NCBI RefSeq assembly: GCF_001068775.1
Contig: NZ_JWAJ01000129.1
Coordinates: forward strand, 1-37,140
Reading direction: 5' to 3'
DNA length: 37,140 bases
Source of the DNA: Streptococcus pseudopneumoniae
GTDB lineage: Bacteria > Bacillota > Bacilli > Lactobacillales > Streptococcaceae
Shown: piece after piece, positions 19,701-26,275 of the stretch
Layout: each line of letters opens with the position of its first letter
How positions within the stretch are numbered: position 1 is the first letter of the stretch
Position numbers and translations under genes: made by a program
The notes under the pieces: model-generated
The model's database searches: none
The model's input: the letters and a program-made list of their open reading frames with translations, nothing else
What the model was told of the DNA's origin: nothing

Positions 19701-22700
19701 GATGGTAAACCAAAAATTCCAGGAACCTTAAATAAGGGAATTGGTGGAGAACATGGTATAGATAAATTTAATCCAGCAGGAGTTATACAAAATAGAAAAG
19801 ATAAAAATACAACATCCCTAGATCAAAATCCAGAATTATTTGCTTTCAATAACGAAGGGATCAACGCACCATCATCAAGTGGTTCTAATATTGCTAAAAT
19901 TTATCCTTTAGATTCAAATGGAAATCCTCAAGATGCTCAACTTGAGAGAGGATTAACACCTTCTCCACTTGTATTAAGAAGTGCAGAAGAAGGATTAATT
20001 TCAATAGTAAATACAAATAAAGAGGGAGAAAATCAAAGAGATTTAAAAGTCATTTCGAGAGAACACTTTATTAAAGGAATTTTAAACTCTAAGAGAAATG
20101 ATGCAAAGGGAATCAAATCTTCTAAACTAAAGGTTTGGGGTGACTTGAAGTGGGATGGACTCATTTATAACCCTAGAGGTAGGGAAGAAAATGCACCAGA
20201 GAGCAAGGATAACCAAGATCCAGCTACTAGGATAAGAGGTCAATTTGAACCGATTGCAGAAGGTCAATATTTCTATAAATTTAAATATAGATTAACCAAG
20301 GATTACCCATGGCAGGTTTCCTATATTCCTGTAAAAATTGATAACACAGCTCCTAAGATTGTTTCAATTGATTTTTCAAATCCTGAAAAAATTAAGTTGA
20401 TTACAAAGGATACTTATCACAAGGTAAAAGATCAATACAAGAATGAAACCCTATTTGCTAGAGATCAGAAAGAACATCCTGAAAAATTTGACGAGATTGC
20501 CAACGAAGTTTGGTATGCAGGAGCCGCTCTGGTTAATGAAGACGGAGAGGTTGAGAAAAATCTTGAAGTAACTTATGCAGGTGAGGGTCAAGGAAGAAAT
20601 AGAAAACTTGACAAAGACGGAAATACCATTTATGAAATTAGTGGGGCAGGAGATTTAAGAGGAAAGATCATTGAAGTCATTGCACTAGATGGCTCTAGCA
20701 ATTTCACAAAGATTCATAGAATTAAATTTGCTGATCATGCTGATGAAAAGGGGATGATTTCCTATTATCTAGTAGATCCTGATCAGGATTCATCTAAATA
20801 TCAAAAGCTTGGCGAGATTGCCGAATCTAAATTTAAAAATTTAGAAAATAGAAAAGAGGATAGTCTTAAAAAAGATACAACTGAGGAAGAAAATCATCAA
20901 GACAATGAAGAGTCTATCGAAGAAAAATCTAGCTTTACTATTCATAAAACTATTTCAACAATTAGAGATTTTGAAAGCAAAGACTTGAAGAAACTCATTA
21001 AAAAGAAATTTAGAGAAGTTGATGACTTTACAAGTGAAACTGGTAAGAGAACAGAAGAATACGATTATAAATACGATGATAAGGGAAATATCATTGCTTA
21101 TGACGATGGTAGTGCCTTAGAATATGAAACTGAAAAACTTGATGAAATCAAATCAAAAATTTATGGTGTTCTAAACCCGTCTAAAGATGGACACTTTGAA
21201 ATTCTTGGAAAGATAAGTAATGTTTCTAAAAATGCCAAGGTATATTATGGTAATAACTATAAATCGATAGAAATCAAAACGACCAAGTATGATTCCCACT
21301 CAAAAACGATGACATTTGATTTATACGCTAATATTAATGATATTGTGGATGGATTAGCTTTTGCAGGAGATATGAGATTCTTTGTTAAAGATGATGATCA
21401 GATAAAAGCTGAAACGAAGATTAGAATGCCTGAAAAAAATAAGGAAACTAAAACAGAATATCCCTATGCATCAAGTTATGGGAATGTAATAGAATTAGGA
21501 GAAGGTGATCTTTCAAAGAACAAACCAAACAATTTAACTGAAATGGAATCTGGTAAAATCTATTCTGATTCAGAAAAACAACAATATCTATTAAAGGATA
21601 ATATCATTCTGAGAAAAGGATATGCACTAAAAGTGACTACCTATAATCCTGGAAAAACGGATATGTTAGAAGGAAATGGAGTCTATAGCAAGGAAGATAT
21701 AGCAAAAATACAAAAGGCCAATCCTAATCTAAGAGTCCTATCAGAAAAAATAATTTATGCTGATAGTAGAAATGTTGAAGATGGAAGAAGTACTCAATCA
21801 GTATTAATGTCGGCTTTGGACGGCTTTAACATTGTAAGGTATCAAGTCTTTACCTTTAAAATGAATGATAAAGGGGAGGCAATCGATAAAGATGGAAATC
21901 TTGTAACAGATACTTCTAAACTTGTATTATTTGGTAAGGATGGTAAAGAGTACACAGGAGAAGATAAGTCCAATGTAGAAGCTATAAAAGAAGATGGCTC
22001 TACGTTATTTATTGATGCAAAACCAGTAAACCTTTCAATGGACAAGAACTACTTTAATCCATCTAAATCTAATAAAATTTATGTACGAAATCCAGAATTT
22101 TATTTAAAAGGTAAGATTTCTGATAAGGGTGGTTTTAACTGGGAGTTGAGAGTTAATGAATCGGTTGTAGATAATTATTTAATCTACGGAGATTTACACA
22201 TTGATAACACTAGAGATTTTAACATTAAGCTTAATGTTAAAGACGGTGACATCATGGACTGGGGAATGAAAGACTATAAAGCAAACGGATTCCCAGATAA
22301 GGTAACAGATATGGATGGAAATGTTTATCTTCAAACTGGCTATAGCGATTTGAATGCGAAAGCGGTTGGAGTACACTATCAATTTTTATATGATAATGTT
22401 AAACCAGAAGTAAACATTGATCCTAAGGGAAATACTAGTATTGAATATGCTGACGGAAAATCTGTAGTCTTTAATATCAATGATAAAAGAAATAATGGAT
22501 TTGATGGTGAGATTCAAGAAAAACATATTTATGTAAATGGAAAAGAATACAAATCATTTGATGATATTAAACAACTAACAGATAAGACACTAAATATTAA
22601 GATTGTTGCAAAAGATTTTGCAAGAAATACGACCGTAAAAGAATTCATTTTAAACAAAGATACGGGAGAGGTAAGCGAATTAAAACCTCATACGGTGACT

Positions 22701-23369
22701 GTGACCATTCAAAATGGAAAAGAAATGAGTTCAACGATAGTGTCGGAAGAAGATTTTATTTTACCTGTCTATAAGGGGGAATTAGAAAAAGGCTATCAAT
22801 TTGATGGCTGGGAAATTTCTGGTATCGAAGGTAAAAAAGACACTGGCTATGTTCTTAATTTATCAAAAGATACCCTTATAAAACCTGTATTCAAGAAAAT
22901 AGAGGAGAAAAAGGAGGAGGAAAATAAACCTACTTTTGATGTATCGAAAAAGAAAGATAAGGTGCAAGCAAATCATAGTCAATTAGATGAAAATTACAAA
23001 AAGGAGGATTTACAAAGAGAAAATCATTCACACAAATCTGATTCAACTAAAGATGTCAAAACTACAGTTCCTGTACAAGTAAATTATAGTCAATTAGATG
23101 AAAGTCAAAGATCTGATTCAACTAAGGATGTTAAAGCTCCAGTTCCTGATAAAAATGATAAAAACTTTGAAAATAAGAAGGAAGTTTATCTTAATGAACC
23201 AGAGAACATAGCTAATAAACATACCAATATCGATAGTAAATCGGATACTAACAATTCTGATAGATTACCAAAAACCGGAACAGTTAGAGAAGGTTTTACA
23301 CCATTCATTGCTGGAATAATGTTTATCGTAGGTGCATTTCTTGGATTGAAGAAAAAAGACCAAGATTAA
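16779..23369 (+). CDS. prtA: Cell-wall-anchored subtilisin-like serine protease PrtA
   Basis: Very large (2196 residues) surface protease of peptidase family S8, like pneumococcal PrtA. A signal peptide covers about 1-27 (ends VVLA). A Lys/Glu/Ser-rich propeptide region follows to about 200. The catalytic domain has Asp241 (NIDTGTD), His308 (DPHGMH), oxyanion Asn410 (ATGN) and Ser699 (SGTSMATP). A PA-type insert lies at about 490-600, an Fn3-like domain from about 795, then a long region of beta-rich modules. The end has a repeat-bearing spacer, LPKTG (2163-2167), a hydrophobic span and KKKDQD for sortase anchoring. All catalytic residues are intact. AAGGA (16768-16772) sets the ATG. It has its own strong promoter and is visibly A/T-richer than its neighbours. 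Known PrtA substrates are host proteins; none is deducible here. Confidence 0.95.
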   Translation: MKKSTVLSLTTAAVILAAYVPNEVVLADTPSSEDSLKISDKETVVGKQKENKEKLEDIHNAIETSKDTEEKKTTVIEEKEVVSKESVIDNKTSNEEKIKEDSNQSQEDSNQSQEDKADSSASKDPESPKKEDKLVYIAEFKDKESGEKAIKELSNLKDTKVLYTYDTVFNGVAIETTPDNLDKIKLIEGISSVERSQKVQPMMNHARKEIGVEEAIDYLKSINAPFGKNFDGRGMVISNIDTGTDYRHKAMRIDDDAKDSMKFKKEDLKGTDKNFWLSDKIPHAFNYYNGGKITVEKADDGSDYFDPHGMHIAGILAGNDTEKDIKNFNGIDGIAPNAQIFSYKMYSDAGSGFAGDETMFHAIEDSIKHNVDVVSVSSGFTGTGLVGEKYWEAIRALRKAGIPMVVATGNYATSASSSSWDLVANNNLKMTDTGNVTRTAAHEDAIAVASAKNQTVEFDKVNIGGENFKYRNIGAFFDKNKITTNEDGSKAPSKLNFVYIGKGQDQDLIGLDLKGKIAVMDRIYTKDLKDAFKRATDKGARAIMVVNTVNYYNRDNWTELPAMGYEADEGTKSQVFSISGDDGVKLWNMINPDKKTEVKRNNKEDFKDKLEQYYPIDMASYNSNKPNVGDEKEIDFKFAPDTDKELYKEDVIVPAGSTSWGPRTDLLLKPDVSAPGKNIKSTLNVINGKSTYGYMSGTSMATPIVAASTVLIRPKLKEMLERPALKNLKGDDKIDLTSLTKIALQNTARPMMDATSWKEKSQYFASPRQQGAGLINVANALRNEVVATFKNTDSKGLVNSYGSISLKEIKGDKKYFTIKLHNTSNRPLTFKVSASAVTTDALTDRLKLDETYKDEKSPDGKQIVPEIHPEKVKGANITFEHDTFTIGPNSSFDLNAVINVGEAKNKNKFVESFIHFESLEEMEALNSNGKKINFQPSLSMPLMGFAGNWNHEPILDKWAWEEGSKSKTMEGYDDDGKPKIPGTLNKGIGGEHGIDKFNPAGVIQNRKDKNTTSLDQNPELFAFNNEGINAPSSSGSNIAKIYPLDSNGNPQDAQLERGLTPSPLVLRSAEEGLISIVNTNKEGENQRDLKVISREHFIKGILNSKRNDAKGIKSSKLKVWGDLKWDGLIYNPRGREENAPESKDNQDPATRIRGQFEPIAEGQYFYKFKYRLTKDYPWQVSYIPVKIDNTAPKIVSIDFSNPEKIKLITKDTYHKVKDQYKNETLFARDQKEHPEKFDEIANEVWYAGAALVNEDGEVEKNLEVTYAGEGQGRNRKLDKDGNTIYEISGAGDLRGKIIEVIALDGSSNFTKIHRIKFADHADEKGMISYYLVDPDQDSSKYQKLGEIAESKFKNLENRKEDSLKKDTTEEENHQDNEESIEEKSSFTIHKTISTIRDFESKDLKKLIKKKFREVDDFTSETGKRTEEYDYKYDDKGNIIAYDDGSALEYETEKLDEIKSKIYGVLNPSKDGHFEILGKISNVSKNAKVYYGNNYKSIEIKTTKYDSHSKTMTFDLYANINDIVDGLAFAGDMRFFVKDDDQIKAETKIRMPEKNKETKTEYPYASSYGNVIELGEGDLSKNKPNNLTEMESGKIYSDSEKQQYLLKDNIILRKGYALKVTTYNPGKTDMLEGNGVYSKEDIAKIQKANPNLRVLSEKIIYADSRNVEDGRSTQSVLMSALDGFNIVRYQVFTFKMNDKGEAIDKDGNLVTDTSKLVLFGKDGKEYTGEDKSNVEAIKEDGSTLFIDAKPVNLSMDKNYFNPSKSNKIYVRNPEFYLKGKISDKGGFNWELRVNESVVDNYLIYGDLHIDNTRDFNIKLNVKDGDIMDWGMKDYKANGFPDKVTDMDGNVYLQTGYSDLNAKAVGVHYQFLYDNVKPEVNIDPKGNTSIEYADGKSVVFNINDKRNNGFDGEIQEKHIYVNGKEYKSFDDIKQLTDKTLNIKIVAKDFARNTTVKEFILNKDTGEVSELKPHTVTVTIQNGKEMSSTIVSEEDFILPVYKGELEKGYQFDGWEISGIEGKKDTGYVLNLSKDTLIKPVFKKIEEKKEEENKPTFDVSKKKDKVQANHSQLDENYKKEDLQRENHSHKSDSTKDVKTTVPVQVNYSQLDESQRSDSTKDVKAPVPDKNDKNFENKKEVYLNEPENIANKHTNIDSKSDTNNSDRLPKTGTVREGFTPFIAGIMFIVGAFLGLKKKDQD
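17079..17120 (+). repeat. Exact 21-base tandem repeat in the prtA propeptide
   Basis: Two identical 21-base copies (17079-17099 and 17100-17120) encode DSNQSQE twice. The repeat is in frame, so copy number can change without breaking the gene. Confidence 0.9.
22962..23147 (+). repeat. Imperfect duplication in the PrtA wall-spanning region
   Basis: The first unit (22962-23072, 37 codons) runs from VQANHSQLDEN to SDSTKDVKTTVP. The second (23073-23147, 25 codons) runs from VQVNYSQLDES to SDSTKDVKAPVP and lacks a 12-residue middle. Both lie between the last folded module and LPKTG. Confidence 0.8.
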
Positions 23370-23547
23370 GACAAAAGCTATAGATGAAAAATTGGTTTAT
23401 GTACTGAGATGGTGTGATGATGAAACAGTTTTGTGAAAATAGCCATTTATAACTCAATTATTTAGTTTACTTTACTATTGGTACTCTTTTTGGATTTAGT
23501 AATGGACTTAGTTTAGAAAACTAATGAATTGATTGAAAGGGTTAGTA
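23370..23547. other. Gene-free stretch downstream of prtA
   Basis: About 180 A/T-rich bases hold no reading frame I can support and no hairpin close to the prtA stop. The first good terminator lies about 250 bases downstream. Confidence 0.4.
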
Positions 23548-23655
23548 TTGACAAATATTGATCACATTGATTAGAAACTAGAGTCTATCAAAATTTAAAT
23601 TATAAACCATGACATGAGAAAACGAGCATCTCCAAGAACGGAAATGCTCGTTTTT
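23548..23655 (+). ncRNA. Candidate small RNA gene (promoter plus terminator, no frame)
   Basis: TTGACA (23548-23553), a 17-base spacer and TG-A-TTAGAA (23568-23576) form a plausible extended promoter. About 40 bases later comes a strong terminator ending at 23655. The predicted transcript of about 70-75 bases has no credible coding frame. This is inferred from signals only; the -10 is not perfect. Confidence 0.35.
23619..23655. terminator. Bidirectional terminator between prtA and ald
   Basis: AAAACGAGCAT pairs with ATGCTCGTTTT, and TCC with GGA inside a one-base mismatch, around an AAGAAC loop. T follows on the plus strand and T (from AAAA) also on the minus strand, so it can end prtA or the candidate small RNA, and ald from the other side. 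Confidence 0.85.
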
Positions 23656-23717
23656 GAGATTTAGAAGCTAGTTTTTACGTAGCATTCTATTTTTGTAGTT
23701 TTAATATGTAAATCATT

Positions 23718-24830
23718 TTAGACCAGTTCACTGATTGAAGTGAAGTCACGTTCCAAGCCTTCTGCAACAGGCTGGCTGGTGAGGTATCCTTGATAGGTTG
23801 TCACACCTTCAAGCAAGCCTGCGTCTTCTAGGATAGCTTTCTTAAATCCTTTTCCTGCCAAGGCTTCGATATATGGAAGAGTCACATTAGTAAGGGCAAT
23901 CGTAGATGTGCGAGCAACTGCTCCAGGAATGTTAGCAACGGCATAGTGAAGAACACCGTGTTTTTCATAGACTGGTTCATCGTGAGTTGTCACACGGTCA
24001 GCTGTCGCTATAACACCACCTTGGTCAACAGCAACGTCTACGATGACAGAACCAGGACGCATTTGTTGTACCATTTCATCTGTCACCAATTTTGGAGCTT
24101 TGGCACCAGGAATCAAGACAGCACCGATAACAACGTCTGCTTCACGTACACTTGCTTCGATATTAAATGGGTTAGACATGAGGGTTTGGATTTGGTGACC
24201 AAAGACATCTTCTAGGACAGAGAGGCGTTTAGCACTGATATCAAGAATGGTTACTTGAGCTCCCAAACCTAGCGCAATGCGGGCTGCATGTGTACCAACA
24301 ACACCACCACCGATGATGGTTACTTTTCCTTTTGGAACACCAGGGACACCACCGAGTAGAACTCCTGAACCACCAGCTTGTTTCGTCAAGAAATGAGCAC
24401 CGATTTGGACTGCCATACGACCAGCTACCTCACTCATTGGAACAAGAAGTGGGAGTTGTCCTTGAGTATCACGGACTGTCTCATAAGCAACACCAGTTGT
24501 TTTAGCTGCAAGCATAGCATCAGCCAATTCTGGAGCCGCTGCCATATGTAAGTAGGTGAAAAGTAGTAAATCCTCACGCAAGAACTGGTACTCACTAGCA
24601 AGGGGTTCTTTTACTTTAACAACTAATTCTGCAGCCCAGGCTTCAGCAGCAGTTGCGACAATTTCTGCTCCTTGCTTTTCATAGTCAGCATCAGTAAATC
24701 CTGAACCAAGTCCAGCATTTGTTTCGATGAGGACTCGGTGACCACGACCAACAAGACTCTGTACACCAGCAGGTGTCAAAGCAACACGATTTTCATTATT
24801 TTTAATTTCCTTTGGAATTCCAATTAACAT
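23718..24830 (-). CDS. ald: Alanine dehydrogenase
   Basis: NAD-dependent interconversion of L-alanine with pyruvate and ammonia. The 370-residue product starts [20 protein letters not shown], with Arg15, Lys74 and His95 at the positions of the known catalytic residues (Arg15, Lys75, His96 in characterised enzymes). The NAD fold has [12 protein letters not shown], and VDVAVDQGG and [14 protein letters not shown] follow. ATG 24830 is preferred with AAAGTGAG upstream; an in-frame GTG 12 bases earlier abuts that ribosome site. It is intact. It is transcribed away from the acetyltransferase gene, with a candidate cre site in its promoter. Confidence 0.96.
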   Translation of the reverse strand: MLIGIPKEIKNNENRVALTPAGVQSLVGRGHRVLIETNAGLGSGFTDADYEKQGAEIVATAAEAWAAELVVKVKEPLASEYQFLREDLLLFTYLHMAAAPELADAMLAAKTTGVAYETVRDTQGQLPLLVPMSEVAGRMAVQIGAHFLTKQAGGSGVLLGGVPGVPKGKVTIIGGGVVGTHAARIALGLGAQVTILDISAKRLSVLEDVFGHQIQTLMSNPFNIEASVREADVVIGAVLIPGAKAPKLVTDEMVQQMRPGSVIVDVAVDQGGVIATADRVTTHDEPVYEKHGVLHYAVANIPGAVARTSTIALTNVTLPYIEALAGKGFKKAILEDAGLLEGVTTYQGYLTSQPVAEGLERDFTSISELV

Positions 24831-24904
24831 AGGATAACTCACTTTCTATTAAGCTGTTTCAATTTATGTATCACATCATTCGTCAGAGTTTTTGTGATGA
24901 CTTT

Positions 24905-24933
24905 ATTGTATATGAAACCGTTTTAAATTGCAA
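24905..24933 (-). promoter_or_regulatory. Promoter of ald
   Basis: On the minus strand: -35 TTGCAA (24933-24928), 17 bases, -10 TACAAT (24910-24905). The 5' leader is about 70 bases. Confidence 0.8.
24913..24926. promoter_or_regulatory. Candidate cre site (CcpA) inside the ald promoter
   Basis: On the minus strand the bases read TTAAAACGGTTTCA, fitting the cre consensus TGNAANCGNWNNCW at all but the second base. It fills the spacer between the ald -35 and -10, where a bound CcpA would block RNA polymerase. Confidence 0.6.
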
Positions 24934-24940
24934 GAAAAAC

Positions 24941-24969
24941 TTGTAAACCTATTTCTTTTATGTTATTCT
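24941..24969 (+). promoter_or_regulatory. Promoter of the GNAT acetyltransferase gene
   Basis: TTGTAA (24941-24946), 17 bases and TATTCT (24964-24969) with TG at 24961-24962. Its -35 lies 7 bases from the ald -35 on the other strand, so the two promoters are back to back. Confidence 0.6.
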
Positions 24970-24998
24970 TTTAGCAACCTATTTTGGGAGGGGCAATC

Positions 24999-25568
24999 AT
25001 GGAATCACTATTTATCAAACTAGCGAAGCATCCAATAATCGAAACAGAACGATTAGTACTTAGACCAGTAACACTTGATGATGCAGAAGCAATGTTTGAA
25101 TATGCTTCAAACCAGGAAAATACACGCTATACTTTTCCAACCAATCAAAGTTTAGAGGAAACCAAGAATAATATTGCCCAATTTTATCTAGCTAATCCCT
25201 TGGGCCGATGGGGTATTGAACTAAAAAATAGTGGAGAGTTTATCGGAACTATTGACCTGCACAAGGTTGATACTGTTCTTAAAAAGGCAGCCATTGGTTA
25301 CATTATCCATCAAAAATATTGGAATCAAGGTTTGACAACTGAAGCCAATCGTGCCGTCATTGAACTGGCCTTTGAAGAAATCGGAATGAATAAGTTGACA
25401 GCCCTTCACGATAAGGATAATCCTGCGTCAGGAAAGGTCATGGAGAAATCAGGCATGCGCTTTTCTCACGAAGAACCCTATGCCAGAATGGATAATAAAG
25501 AACCGGGACGAATTGTAACACGTGTACATTATGTTTTGACCAAGGAAGACTATTTTGCAAATAAGTAA
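24999..25568 (+). CDS. GNAT family N-acetyltransferase (RimJ/RimL type)
   Basis: A 189-residue acetyl-CoA-dependent transferase. The N-terminal ETERLVLRPVTLDDAEAMFEYAS is typical of the RimJ/RimL-type Acetyltransf_3 branch. The acetyl-CoA loop region reads IIHQKYWNQGLTTEANRAV, followed by DNPASGKVMEKSGM. Targets may be a protein N-terminus or a small molecule; the sequence does not say. GGGAGGGG (24986-24993) sets ATG 24999; an in-frame TTG at 24984 overlaps that ribosome site. It is monocistronic with its own terminator, just before the com genes. Confidence 0.9.
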   Translation: MESLFIKLAKHPIIETERLVLRPVTLDDAEAMFEYASNQENTRYTFPTNQSLEETKNNIAQFYLANPLGRWGIELKNSGEFIGTIDLHKVDTVLKKAAIGYIIHQKYWNQGLTTEANRAVIELAFEEIGMNKLTALHDKDNPASGKVMEKSGMRFSHEEPYARMDNKEPGRIVTRVHYVLTKEDYFANK

Positions 25569-25569
25569 G

Positions 25570-25598
25570 CAGTTGAAAAGATTTTTCAGCTGTTTTTT
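25570..25598 (+). terminator. Terminator of the GNAT gene
   Basis: CAGTTGAAAA (25570-25579) pairs with TTTTCAGCTG (25583-25592) with one T-G pair around a three-base loop, followed by TTTTTT. Confidence 0.85.
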
Positions 25599-25606
25599 CT
25601 TTCTCT

Positions 25607-25614
25607 TACGAATA
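25607..25614 (+). promoter_or_regulatory. Com-box (CIN-box) for the competence sigma factor SigX/ComX
   Basis: TACGAATA is the exact -10 recognised by the alternative sigma factor ComX in streptococci. A T-rich stretch lies upstream, and the box is 19 bases before the comEA ATG, as in late competence operons. No sigma-A promoter is visible here, so expression should be confined to the competent state. Confidence 0.9.
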
Positions 25615-25633
25615 AAGTAAGAGAGGAGAAAAT

Positions 25634-26275
25634 ATGGAAGAACTTATTGAGAAAATCCAAGAATATAAAATCATTGTTATCTGTGCTGGTTTGGGCTTGG
25701 TCTTAGGCGGATTTTTCCTGCTAAAGCCAGTCGCTCAAGCACCTGCTAAGGAAACAAAGGTGCAGACTGAAGTTACAGCTGTTCCAAAGGATTCGACGGA
25801 TGAAAAGGAAGATGGAAATCAGAAGGAAGAAGTGGTGGGGCAAGATCTGATTACTGTCGATGTCAAAGGTGCTGTCAAATCACCTGGAATTTATGATTTA
25901 CCAGTTGGAAGTCGTATCAATGATGCTGTTCAAAAAGCTGGTGGATTGACAGATAATGCTGATAGTAAGTCTATCAATCTTGCTCAGAGAATTAGTGATG
26001 AAGCACTTGTTTATGTCCCGACTAAGGAAGAAGCTACAAGCCAAGAGGCATATTCAAATGCTTCCAACACCAAAGAAAATAAGAAAGTCAACCTTAATAA
26101 AGCCAGTATAGAGGAACTGAAGCAAGTCAAAGGTTTAGGTGTTAAACGTGCTCAAGATATTATCGACCATCGTGATTCCAACGGTAAGTTTAAGTCAGTT
26201 GATGAGCTCAAAAAGGTTTCTGGTATTGGTGCAAAAACGATAGAAAAGTTAAAAGAGTATGTTACAGTGGATTAG
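25634..26275 (+). CDS. comEA: Competence protein ComEA, DNA receptor
   Basis: Membrane-anchored double-stranded DNA receptor for transformation. The 213-residue protein has one N-terminal membrane span (about 13-32), a Lys/Glu-rich linker, an SLBB domain (about 73-135: VDVKGAVKSPGIYDLPVGSRI) and a C-terminal helix-hairpin-helix DNA-binding domain (about 152-213: VNLNKASIEELKQVKGLG, then VSGIGAKTIEKL). GAGAGGAG precedes the ATG. It is called celA in pneumococcus. It overlaps comEC by 17 bases and is driven by the com-box. Confidence 0.96.
   Translation: MEELIEKIQEYKIIVICAGLGLVLGGFFLLKPVAQAPAKETKVQTEVTAVPKDSTDEKEDGNQKEEVVGQDLITVDVKGAVKSPGIYDLPVGSRINDAVQKAGGLTDNADSKSINLAQRISDEALVYVPTKEEATSQEAYSNASNTKENKKVNLNKASIEELKQVKGLGVKRAQDIIDHRDSNGKFKSVDELKKVSGIGAKTIEKLKEYVTVD

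Noticed and set aside
22962-23147. CRISPR-like repeat array
   Set aside because: Two imperfect coding repeats in frame within prtA; there are no regular spacers or further copies.
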